Shown piece after piece: positions 35,116 to 42,600 of a stretch of 64,000 nt of DNA (position 1 is its first letter; the number at the start of each line of letters is the position of its first letter). Both the position numbers and the translations under genes were made by a program. A model generated the notes under the pieces. That model was not told the origin of the DNA. It saw only the letters and a list, made by a program, of their open reading frames with translations, and made no database searches. The stretch comes from Ruminiclostridium herbifermentans (GTDB lineage Bacteria > Bacillota > Clostridia > Acetivibrionales > DSM-1351). The stretch lies in NCBI RefSeq assembly GCF_005473905.2, contig NZ_CP061336.1, forward strand, positions 3,960,501 to 4,024,500, read 5' to 3'.

Positions 35116-36497
35116 GCTCCCCCTTTCGTAAAGCGAAGAAGCTCTTCTTGAGGGACACCGCCTATCAGCAGTTTTTCTGCAAGTTCCGGCGAAATGCAAC
35201 CTAAACGCTTATGGGTGCCCACAGCCTTAATAATCTTACCGTCTTTATCCCGTTCATAATGGTCAATAACATATTTATATAAGGTACTTCCTGTTACCTC
35301 ACCATTCTCTACCCCTGTAGCCTCAAAGATTTCCATATATTTGCGGGATTTGTCCGGAAGCTGCATTTTGAAAAGCATAATGGGAAAAGCTTCAACAATG
35401 TTTTTCAGAAGTCTTTCTTCTGATAAGGATGTTCCTGCCTCAAGGCACATGGTAAGGATTCTGTCATATGCCGTCCGTGCACTGTTGGCATGGAGGGTAC
35501 TGACAATGGTGTGCCCTGTCCGTCCGGCTTCCTGCACGGTCAATGCTTCTTTTCCACGCATCTCTGCAGGTACAAGGATTTCAGGATGCAGCCTTAGTGA
35601 TAGTTTCAATAAATCCAGCATGGAAATAGGATTAGGTTCTTCCTTGGTTAAAAGATGTATGACATCATTTATCATTACACCGTTTTCATCAAACTTTGCC
35701 AGTGACAGTTCACGGGTGTCCTCTATTGTGACAATGCGTTTATCCGGAGGTACGCAGCTTAGTATGTATCCCATATCAGCGGTTTTCCCGCTGCCGGTTG
35801 CTCCAGCTATTGCAACTGATACGCCGTTATTAACACATAGGGTCAGAAAGTCCAGTTCCTCTGCTGTGGCCGTATCCCACTCAATCAGATTTTCCCTTGT
35901 AATGAAAGAGGGCTTTTGTTTCCTGATGGAGGCAATAGCACCCGCATCCGGGTCAACGCAGGGCGAAATAGCGCCCGACATTCGAACACCTCGTGCAATG
36001 AAACTGTCTCCAATAGGTTTTGAGCCATCGAGAATGACATTCCCAAATCGGCTCATCTTTCTTACAATATTGGAGCAGGCTTCGGGTGTACCAAAGGTTT
36101 CATTGAGCCGCACCTTTCTATCCTTATACAGTACCCAAATGCCGCCATAACCGTTGACGTTTATTTCCTCCGTGTCAGTATCCTGAAGATATGGTGATAA
36201 CAGTCCCATACCCGCCATGTCATAATATATCGCGTCTACCAATTCAGAAATGTTGCCTTTATCCTTTGCAACCAGCTGCTCACTGTTTAAATAGCGCATG
36301 ATTAGGTCTTTAAGCTTTTCCTCGGCTTCCTCCGAGTACAACACCTGGGCAAGCTCCGATGAATGATTCTTCGCTATTATACGCTGCAGTTTATCAAGAA
36401 TTTCGCTGTAATCTTGGGCCTGCATACTCTCACCACTGTCAGAACGCAGTTTGTTAGCCCGGTAAATCAGGTCATTTACTGAAAACCCTTGGTTCAC
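35112..36497 (-). CDS. cpaF: Tad pilus secretion ATPase CpaF/TadA
   Basis: 461 residues, GTG start with GGAGG nine bases upstream. Hexameric VirB11/GspE-family ATPase powering pilus extension and possibly retraction. Walker A is IAGATGSGKTADM, the Asp box is VTIEDTRELSLA, Walker B region is ILVPAEMRGKEAL and the His box is GRTGHTIVSTLHANSA. N-terminal domain includes YLQDTDTEEINVNGYGGIWV, typical of CpaF. Confidence 0.93.
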   Translation of the reverse strand: MNQGFSVNDLIYRANKLRSDSGESMQAQDYSEILDKLQRIIAKNHSSELAQVLYSEEAEEKLKDLIMRYLNSEQLVAKDKGNISELVDAIYYDMAGMGLLSPYLQDTDTEEINVNGYGGIWVLYKDRKVRLNETFGTPEACSNIVRKMSRFGNVILDGSKPIGDSFIARGVRMSGAISPCVDPDAGAIASIRKQKPSFITRENLIEWDTATAEELDFLTLCVNNGVSVAIAGATGSGKTADMGYILSCVPPDKRIVTIEDTRELSLAKFDENGVMINDVIHLLTKEEPNPISMLDLLKLSLRLHPEILVPAEMRGKEALTVQEAGRTGHTIVSTLHANSARTAYDRILTMCLEAGTSLSEERLLKNIVEAFPIMLFKMQLPDKSRKYMEIFEATGVENGEVTGSTLYKYVIDHYERDKDGKIIKAVGTHKRLGCISPELAEKLLIGGVPQEELLRFTKGGA

Positions 36498-37231
36498 CTC
36501 TTTTCACCTCCACAAATCGAGGATGCGATTTTCTCCAGTACCTTGCTATAACGTTTGCAGAACCGATCATGATAGGAATACAGCGGTGTCCCGGCATTCT
36601 CAAGTTCTCCTGCCCGTTTGATATATGGCAGCTCATAGGCAAAAGGCACTTTCATCATACTTCGATAGGGTTTATCATCAAATTCACCATTAGGAGACAC
36701 AAGAATATGAGTCTGCTTGTCTGCAATATGCAGCTCCCGGGTAAAATCGGAAACACTCCTGTACCACATTTGGGCAGCTATTGAGGGCTTATGCAGGGTA
36801 AATATTCTTTCAGCCAGCCAGAGGCCTACTCCGGATATCGGGTTGGTCAACTCAGGGGCACCATCCACGATGAGAATATCAAATACCATCGTTGCGGCTT
36901 TCATCATGCGTTCAGTTTCCTGAAGGGTTACGGTATCACAGAGAAGCCCGGTATAGCAGGTAGGCACTGATAGAAAAAACAGGTTTTTACTCCCCTCGTA
37001 ATGGCTAAACTTATCTCCAATGTTTGGGTTATCATCTTTCAATGCTTTAAAAAGGCCTTTCTCAGGAGGAACATTCTGGCCGAAAAAGACTTGCAGATCT
37101 CCATATGTCAAATTTGAGGAAATGAGTCCTACCAGCATATCACGTTTAGAAAGTGCACAGGCCAGGTTTACTGCGAAAGTTGTTTTACCGCAATTATTAC
37201 CTCCCCAAACAGTATAGGTTTTACCGCTCAT
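36494..37231 (-). CDS. Tad pilus localisation ATPase, CpaE/TadZ-like (ParA family)
   Basis: About 245 residues; start taken at ATG 37231 (MSGKTYTVWGGNNCGKTT). P-loop GGNNCGKTTFAVNLA is the ParA/MinD type with an unusual NNC in place of KGG. DILIVDGAPELTNP is the Walker B region. No receiver-like domain precedes it, unlike CpaE of Caulobacter. It presumably positions the pilus machine. Start and stop overlap neighbours cpaB and cpaF. Confidence 0.8.
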   Translation of the reverse strand: MSGKTYTVWGGNNCGKTTFAVNLACALSKRDMLVGLISSNLTYGDLQVFFGQNVPPEKGLFKALKDDNPNIGDKFSHYEGSKNLFFLSVPTCYTGLLCDTVTLQETERMMKAATMVFDILIVDGAPELTNPISGVGLWLAERIFTLHKPSIAAQMWYRSVSDFTRELHIADKQTHILVSPNGEFDDKPYRSMMKVPFAYELPYIKRAGELENAGTPLYSYHDRFCKRYSKVLEKIASSICGGEKR

Positions 37232-37931
37232 GGCCAACACCCCGTTTCTCAAGGATCATGTGCAGTTTCCCTGTATATTCGGCCTCGATAAGTCTTTCAG
37301 CCTGCGCTTCTGTAACAATTAGTGTTATAGCCTTTGGAACCGGATCTCCGGTAGATGACTGACTCTCAGATTGCTGCTTTCGTACCTCTGCAGTATCCTG
37401 TGTGCGGGCGTTTTCCACGCTGTAAACCTCCAGTCCTTTCAGCTCGGGATAGAGGATAACCTGTGGGGAAGAATCCTCACCGTCGGAGGCCTGCTCCAAA
37501 AATACGGCTACCGTTACTATATCGCCGCTTTGCAGATGAGAGGAAAGTCCAGCTGCAACGCTTGGTACGCTTACAGTTACCAGCCTCTGATTATTTTTTG
37601 CAATACGATCAAATAGCTCATTTACCAGGAATACGCCGAGTTTTTGTGAAAAGAAATAATCTCCTTTTGCAATATCAGTTAGTGTAATCTTTCCTAAGAT
37701 TGAGTCTTTATCGTTGATAATACCTTCCGGCAGACCATATTCTCCTACTTCTACAGTAGCCAGGTGTTTATCGGTAATCTCTGTTCCGGCCTTGATATCT
37801 CCTGCTGCCCGCAGTACCATGACCGTTACGCTTTTATCTTCATAAAAACGCGGTAAAAGCACAAAGGAAATTACCGCTGCAATGGTAATGCAGATGATAC
37901 TTAAAAATATACGGTTTTTCAGTAGTTTCAA
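37221..37931 (-). CDS. cpaB: Tad pilus assembly protein CpaB/RcpC (SAF domain)
   Basis: 236 residues, TTG start with AGGAGGAACGGAGCAA upstream. One N-terminal membrane helix (about 9-27) then an SAF domain: VMVLRAAGDIKAGTEITDKHL, ITLTDIAKGDYFFSQKLG, then VTVSVPSVAAGLSSHLQSGDIVTV. First gene of the core Tad operon. Family role: periplasmic or wall-side assembly factor. Confidence 0.85.
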   Translation of the reverse strand: MKLLKNRIFLSIICITIAAVISFVLLPRFYEDKSVTVMVLRAAGDIKAGTEITDKHLATVEVGEYGLPEGIINDKDSILGKITLTDIAKGDYFFSQKLGVFLVNELFDRIAKNNQRLVTVSVPSVAAGLSSHLQSGDIVTVAVFLEQASDGEDSSPQVILYPELKGLEVYSVENARTQDTAEVRKQQSESQSSTGDPVPKAITLIVTEAQAERLIEAEYTGKLHMILEKRGVGHER

Positions 37932-37973
37932 ATTGCTCCGTTCCTCCTTTCATTAGTTTTTTAGGGTAATATA

Positions 37974-38135
37974 TTATTTTACCTGCCGAAAAAGAGAGTA
38001 GGTTGCTGTTTCTGCTTCCTGTTTTTTCCCATCCGGCTTTTCATCATCGATATTTTTATTCATTTTTGCGTTGCTATGGATGCACCAAATCAGGGTACGG
38101 AATACCCTGGGCTTTTTCTTTTTCGTTTGTTTCAT
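37974..38135 (-). CDS. 53-residue basic/acidic microprotein ahead of the Tad operon
   Basis: Minus strand ATG at 38135 with GGAAGGAGCCTTT upstream. It begins MKQTKKKKPRVFRTLIWCIH and ends YSLFRQVK before TAA. No membrane segment; an N-terminal Lys-rich stretch and an acidic middle (NIDDEKPDGKKQEAE). I do not recognise it. Support is the strong ribosome site and its position before cpaB. Confidence 0.55.
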   Translation of the reverse strand: MKQTKKKKPRVFRTLIWCIHSNAKMNKNIDDEKPDGKKQEAETATYSLFRQVK

Positions 38136-38164
38136 AAAGGCTCCTTCCTGTATGTATTTGATAT

Positions 38165-38208
38165 ATTACCTGCCGAAAGACATAGATATTTCTTTTTCGG
38201 CTGGTAAT
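38165..38208. repeat. Inverted repeat upstream of the 53-residue gene
   Basis: ATTACC and GCCGAAA-type arms (ATTACCTGCCGAAAGA, 38165-38180, against TCTTTTTCGGCTGGTAAT, 38191-38208) pair almost fully. A third copy of the motif (TTTTACCTGCCGAAAAAGA) lies at 37977-37995 after the 53-residue gene. Could be a regulator-binding site or a processing hairpin. Confidence 0.45.
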
Positions 38209-38310
38209 TTATTGGGGGAGGGGTGTGGGGAGGGGGAAGCTGCAAAGCAAACGCCAAACCGGCTTTTATCAAAAAGGCACACTACCCCCTTGGTGTAAAA
38301 TGTTTGGTAC

Positions 38311-38484
38311 TTAATCATCAAATATATCGCACTTATCCTTGCTGCACTTATTACAGGACTCATCAAAATACTTACAGTTCCTGCAATCCCGTTCTTTCAT
38401 CGTTTTGATGACTCTTCGGTTATATCCCGGTTTTTGCTGCATCATGCGCTCATATTCCCGTAACTGCCCTTCTGTAAAGAACAT
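38311..38484 (-). CDS. Small Cys-rich hypothetical protein (possible zinc ribbon)
   Basis: 57 residues from ATG 38484, preceded by GGAGGGACTTTT. N-terminal helix (FFTEGQLREYERMMQQKPG) then a cluster of five cysteines, DCRNCKYFDESCNKCSKDKC, spaced like a small zinc-binding knuckle. Similar small proteins are common near parB in clostridial elements. Function unknown. Confidence 0.7.
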   Translation of the reverse strand: MFFTEGQLREYERMMQQKPGYNRRVIKTMKERDCRNCKYFDESCNKCSKDKCDIFDD

Positions 38485-38555
38485 AAAAGTCCCTCCTTTC
38501 AAAAAGGGCATAAAAAAACGGCCTCCCTTGTTTGCATAATGGCCGCGTCCTATTT

Positions 38556-38863
38556 TTATCTTTCCTGTTCCCTTTGCCTTTTTTTGTACCAGCTCTCAAG
38601 TAATTGGACAATCAAATCTTCCTTTTGCTTTTCGGTAAAGTTTTTAGGGAAAAATCGGTCTATACGCTCACGCTGAATGTGGAACTTTTCTTTTTGGTTA
38701 GGCTTTTCCTCAGTAAGGATGGAAAATATGACATCAATATTCAGTCTGCCGTCCTGGCTTAGTCTCTTCATTCTCTGCGCTTGTGAGAGTGATGGAGTAC
38801 AGTCCTCTGATTGCATGGTCTTATATAGGTCTTGCTGTTCATTTTCGGACAGGTAAGAGATTT
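38556..38863 (-). pseudogene. parB: 3' part of parB, separated by IS copy B
   Basis: Minus strand gives SYLSENEQQDLYKTMQSED, SLSQAQRMKRLSQDGRLNID, KPNQKEKFHIQRERIDRFFP and a basic end. This continues the ParB-like protein whose first part is at 41040-41677. Removing the IS and one copy of the ATTT duplication joins GAA-ATC-TCT-TAC in frame and restores a gene of 942 bases (313 residues). The fragment could start internally at MQSED but lacks the DNA-binding core. Confidence 0.88.
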
Positions 38864-38950
38864 TATAAAGTTATAATTAATAATGTACAAATAATATTAA
38901 ATAAAAATGTACAAATGGTATGATTACAGGGTACAAAAGGAGGTACCCTA

Positions 38951-40243
38951 ATGATTATCAAAAGTAGTATCATAACAGATTTAAATATTCAAACTGTCAA
39001 GGATCTTTATAAGTTAAAACCATTTATGGAGGATACAACATTGAAAGTTAATAAAAGCCAGATCGCAAGGGAACTTGATGTCGATAGGCGTACAGTTGAT
39101 AAATACATTAATGGCTTTCATAAGGCCAAATCCAGAGAATGCGTGAATTGTATCACTGCTTACTATGACATTATTGCAGAGCTTCTATCTGATAACAGCC
39201 AGCAGATATTTTATTACAGAAGAGTTTTATGGCAATACCTAGTAGACAATCATTCTTATGAAGGGTCTTATGTGAATTTCTGCTACTATCTAAGAAAATA
39301 TCCTGAACTAGACTCATATTTCAAAAAAAGCAGACCTTCAAACGCAAATAACGTAACCATACGTTATGAAACAGGAATGGGTCAACAAGCACAACTAGAC
39401 TGGAAAGAGTCTATACGATTTACTCTTTCAACAGGTGAAATAATAGAAGTAAACATATTTGTATTATTGCTGTCATATTCACGTTTTAGAGTGTACAGGG
39501 TATCTCTATCAAAAACACAGGATATATTATTTTCATTCCTTGATGATGCGTTTAACACGTTTGGAGGTGTTCCAAGTGTGATTGTCACCGATAATATGAA
39601 AACAGTTATGGATGAGCCAAGAACAGAGTATACAGAAGGGAAAATAAATATAAAATTTAAGCAGTTTGCGGATGATTATGGTTTTAAGGTGCACCCTTGT
39701 ATTGCAGGAAGACCAAGAACAAAAGCCAAAGTAGAAGCACCAATGAAACTACTTGATGAGATAAGAGCCTACAATGGAAAACTTGATTACAAGGAACTTA
39801 ATGAGTTGGTCACACGAATAAATAACAGAGTAAACATGCAGGTAAATCAAGGTACAGGTCGTATTCCATTAATGTATTTCAACAAGGAAAAAGCTTTCTT
39901 AGGAAGCTTACCAGCCTATACCATAAGAAAGCCTTATCAAATAACTCCACATAAAGTAAAAGTTAATTCATCCAGCATGTTCAACCATAATGGATGCCAG
40001 TATTCTGTACCACCAGAATACGTTGGAAAAACTCTTACTTTACAAGTGTATGATGGTTACATACATGTTTATTATAACATAGAATTAATAACTATCCATA
40101 CCCTTAGTAAAAAGAAACTTAATTACCTTAATGAACACTATACTGCTATAGCAAGAAAATCGCATGCATTTAAGGAAGAAAATATAAATGAGCGGGCAAA
40201 AGAAAACTTACAGGTTATAGGAGAAGTATACAGTTATGAATAA
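38951..40243 (+). CDS. istA: IS21 transposase IstA (copy B)
   Basis: 430 residues with the helix-turn-helix and DDE residues of copy A. It has private changes VPSVIVTDN, LPAYTIRK, NHNGCQ-type and PEYVGK, so it is the most diverged of the three at protein level. The Asp of VTDN and the Glu of KVEAPMK are intact. A GGAGGTACCCTA site precedes the ATG. Confidence 0.95.
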   Translation: MIIKSSIITDLNIQTVKDLYKLKPFMEDTTLKVNKSQIARELDVDRRTVDKYINGFHKAKSRECVNCITAYYDIIAELLSDNSQQIFYYRRVLWQYLVDNHSYEGSYVNFCYYLRKYPELDSYFKKSRPSNANNVTIRYETGMGQQAQLDWKESIRFTLSTGEIIEVNIFVLLLSYSRFRVYRVSLSKTQDILFSFLDDAFNTFGGVPSVIVTDNMKTVMDEPRTEYTEGKINIKFKQFADDYGFKVHPCIAGRPRTKAKVEAPMKLLDEIRAYNGKLDYKELNELVTRINNRVNMQVNQGTGRIPLMYFNKEKAFLGSLPAYTIRKPYQITPHKVKVNSSSMFNHNGCQYSVPPEYVGKTLTLQVYDGYIHVYYNIELITIHTLSKKKLNYLNEHYTAIARKSHAFKEENINERAKENLQVIGEVYSYE

Positions 40244-40988
40244 CAGTACATACAAACAGTTATGCAGGAATATGGAGATTCTTGGCCTTGGGCAAATGGT
40301 AATTCATCTTGATGAAATATCTAATTTTGTGACATCCAACAATCTTTCGTTTACAGAAGGACTACTGAGACTTAGTAATTACGAAGTTGATTTTAAGGAG
40401 GCCAAAGCATCTAGATCTATGATTAAAGCAGCAGCATTTCCTTTTGTAAAGGAATTGAAAGATTATGATTTCAATTTTCAGCCGTCAGTAAATCAGCAAG
40501 AAATACAAGAACTTTGCACGCTTGGTTTTCTTGAAAGAAATGAGAATATAGTATTTCTTGGTCCAAGTGGTGTTGGAAAGACTCATCTGGCAACATCAAT
40601 AGGAATAGCTGCAGCAAAGAAACGTACTAGCACATATTTTATCAAATGTCATGATTTATTGCAGCAACTAAAGAAAGCAAAACTGGAAAACAGACTTGAT
40701 GTAAGACTCAGACACTTCTGCCATTACAGACTACTTATCATTGATGAACTTGGCTACTTACCCATTGATAAAGAAGATTCTAATATGTTTTTTCAGCTTA
40801 TAGATATGAGATATGAGAGAAAAAGTACCATTCTTACAACAAACATGAATTTCAACGAATGGGATGGTGTATTCTATGACGCAGTTGTAGCCAATGCAAT
40901 ACTTGACAGGGTATTGCACCATGCACATGTAATATCTATATCTGGAAAGTCATACAGATTAAAGGATCATATGAAGCAAGGAGAATAG
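40236..40988 (+). CDS. istB: IS21 transposition ATPase IstB (copy B)
   Basis: 250 residues, identical by eye to copy C and differing from copy A at residue 7. Walker A GPSGVGKTH and Walker B LLIIDELGYL are intact. It starts eight bases before the istA stop, the coupled arrangement usual for IS21. Confidence 0.95.
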   Translation: MNNSTYKQLCRNMEILGLGQMVIHLDEISNFVTSNNLSFTEGLLRLSNYEVDFKEAKASRSMIKAAAFPFVKELKDYDFNFQPSVNQQEIQELCTLGFLERNENIVFLGPSGVGKTHLATSIGIAAAKKRTSTYFIKCHDLLQQLKKAKLENRLDVRLRHFCHYRLLIIDELGYLPIDKEDSNMFFQLIDMRYERKSTILTTNMNFNEWDGVFYDAVVANAILDRVLHHAHVISISGKSYRLKDHMKQGE

Positions 40989-41039
40989 TTGTACATAATT
41001 ATTTAATACTTTTTATACATTTTTCCTTGACAGTTTATA

Positions 41040-41677
41040 ATTTCAACCGCTGGGTTAAATGCTATTCGTTTATCGTCCACCATTTCAAGAATGGAGGGAA
41101 GCAGGTAAGTCAGTCGGATATACCGGAAGATCTGATTTTTACTTTCACCTATTTGCTCAGCCAAAACTTCACTTGATCTCTTTCTGTCTAACTTGTTCCC
41201 AATTTGGGAACAAGTTAAATCCGTCCGCTGACCCTGCCTGTTCATAGCTTCCAGCTTCATCTTATATGCAAAAGCTTTTTCGCTCGGAAGAATGTTTTCC
41301 CTTTGCAGATTGCTGTCAACCATGATAATTGTCGCCTCATCATCATCCAGATTCCGGACAATACATGGCATGGTTTCACGGCCTGCAAGCTCACTTGCCT
41401 TTTTGCGCCGGTGTCCGGCTACCATTTCATAGCCGCCGTCTGCTTTTGGCCGCACAAGACCGGGAACCAAAACGCCATATTGCTTTACGCTATCAGCCAT
41501 CTCCAGCATAGCTTCATCTGCCTTTACCTTAAAAGGATGATTAGGAAAATCACTGATTTCTGACAGAGGAATATCCAGTACCTTTTCACGTTGACTATCT
41601 ACGCGGCTTTCCTCCGTGGAAAACAGGTCATCTACTGATGTCAGTTTTATGCTGTCTCTTGGGTTGCTCTTTGCCAA
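41040..41677 (-). pseudogene. parB: 5' part of parB, cut by IS copy B
   Basis: About 212 codons from a TTG start at 41677, preceded by AAGGAGGTGCAGGACA and overlapping the parA stop. ParB/Noc-like N-terminal domain: VLDIPLSEISDFPNHPFKV, VLVPGLVRPKADGGYEMVAG then HRRKKASELAG (CTP-binding box region), LQRENILPSEKAFAYKMKLE. The helix-turn-helix region follows (EQIGESKNQIFRYIRL). Upstream in-frame codons to 41863 overlap parA and are not part of the gene. The C-terminal third is on the other side of the IS. Confidence 0.88.
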
Positions 41678-42452
41678 TGTCCTGCACCTCCTTTGTAAAG
41701 GCCTGATAGGCTTTAGCAGCAATACCATGTGGATCATGCATATAAATGCTTTTCCCCTCGGCACTTGTTTCAGCAGCCCGGATTGATAAGGGAATTTCCG
41801 TTTGGAATACTCGTAGCTTGTCGCCGTAGTCCCGTCGTAAAATAAAGGAAATGTCCTTTGCAAAGTTGGTACGATTATCTACCATTGTGAGTAGAACACC
41901 GTCGATGGTCAGTTTAGGATTGATTTGCCGCCTTACCCTGGCAATAGTCTGCAGTAACTGTGTCATTCCTTTGGCTGGCAGGTAATGAGCCTGTACCGGA
42001 ATAATCACGCTGTCTGCAGCGGCAAGAGCATTGATTGTCAACATACCCAAACTCGGCATACAATCAATCAGCACATAATCATATTTGTCTTTTACCGTAT
42101 TGATATATGTACGCAGTACCGTTTCACGACTCATGGTGTTAACCAGTGAAACCTCAATGGCAGACAGTTCTATATTGCCCGGCATAAGATCCACACCTTC
42201 CGCATGATGAAGGATGCCTTCATCTGCGTTGTACGGTTCCTCCATCATGATTTTAGTAAGGATAGTGGCCAATGAAACGGGCAGATTGTCTGGTTCCTGG
42301 TAACCCAGTGAATCCGTCAGATTACCCTGCGCGTCAGCGTCTACCAGGAGCACCTTCTTACCTTGTGCAGCAAGACCGATGCCAAGATTAACTGTTGTGG
42401 TCGTTTTGCCTGTGCCACCCTTCTGATTAGCAAGGGCGATTACTTTTGACAC
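41628..42452 (-). CDS. parA: ParA-family partition ATPase
   Basis: 274 residues, GTG start with GGAGGAG six bases upstream. Deviant Walker A NQKGGTGKTTTTVNLG, then LLVDADAQGNLTDSLGY, YDYVLIDCMPSLGMLTINAL and RTNFAKDISFIL. This is the ParA/Soj form used for element or plasmid maintenance. It should act with ParB, which is disrupted here, so the partition pair is probably inactive. Confidence 0.92.
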   Translation of the reverse strand: MSKVIALANQKGGTGKTTTTVNLGIGLAAQGKKVLLVDADAQGNLTDSLGYQEPDNLPVSLATILTKIMMEEPYNADEGILHHAEGVDLMPGNIELSAIEVSLVNTMSRETVLRTYINTVKDKYDYVLIDCMPSLGMLTINALAAADSVIIPVQAHYLPAKGMTQLLQTIARVRRQINPKLTIDGVLLTMVDNRTNFAKDISFILRRDYGDKLRVFQTEIPLSIRAAETSAEGKSIYMHDPHGIAAKAYQAFTKEVQDIGKEQPKRQHKTDISR

Positions 42453-42473
42453 TTAAAACTCCTCCTTTCACGC

Positions 42474-42511
42474 AAAAAGCCGCTTGCTTTATTTGAAATA
42501 AAACAAACGGC
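42474..42511 (-). terminator. Strong intrinsic terminator after the HD/HSP90-type gene
   Basis: On the minus strand GCCGTTTGTTTTATTT (42511-42496) pairs with AAATAAAGCAAGCGGC (42494-42479, one base in between), about sixteen base pairs with two G-U pairs. TTTTT follows. It separates the accessory gene at 42601-45084 from parA. Confidence 0.82.
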
Positions 42512-42600
42512 ATATATATGAAAAAAAGAATACAGACAAAAGCTGCATCCTCTTTTCATTACATTAAATGATAGAGTTATTCATAATAAAAATATAAGCA

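Larger units (their letters stand above)
38864..41039 (+). mobile_element. IS21-family element, copy B (2,176 bp), inside parB
   Basis: Ends TATAAAGTTATAATTAA (38864) and CCTTGACAGTTTATA (to 41039), flanked by a four-base duplication ATTT (38860-38863 and 41040-41043). This intact duplication defines the true ends of the element: a TATAAA terminal inverted repeat, then unequal sub-terminal repeats containing AATGTACAAAT-like and ATGTAT motifs. It is a simple, probably recent insertion. Confidence 0.93.

Noticed and set aside
35341-36150. Plus-strand reading (269 codons) opposite cpaF
   Set aside because: cpaF shows all ATPase motifs on the other strand; this is its shadow.
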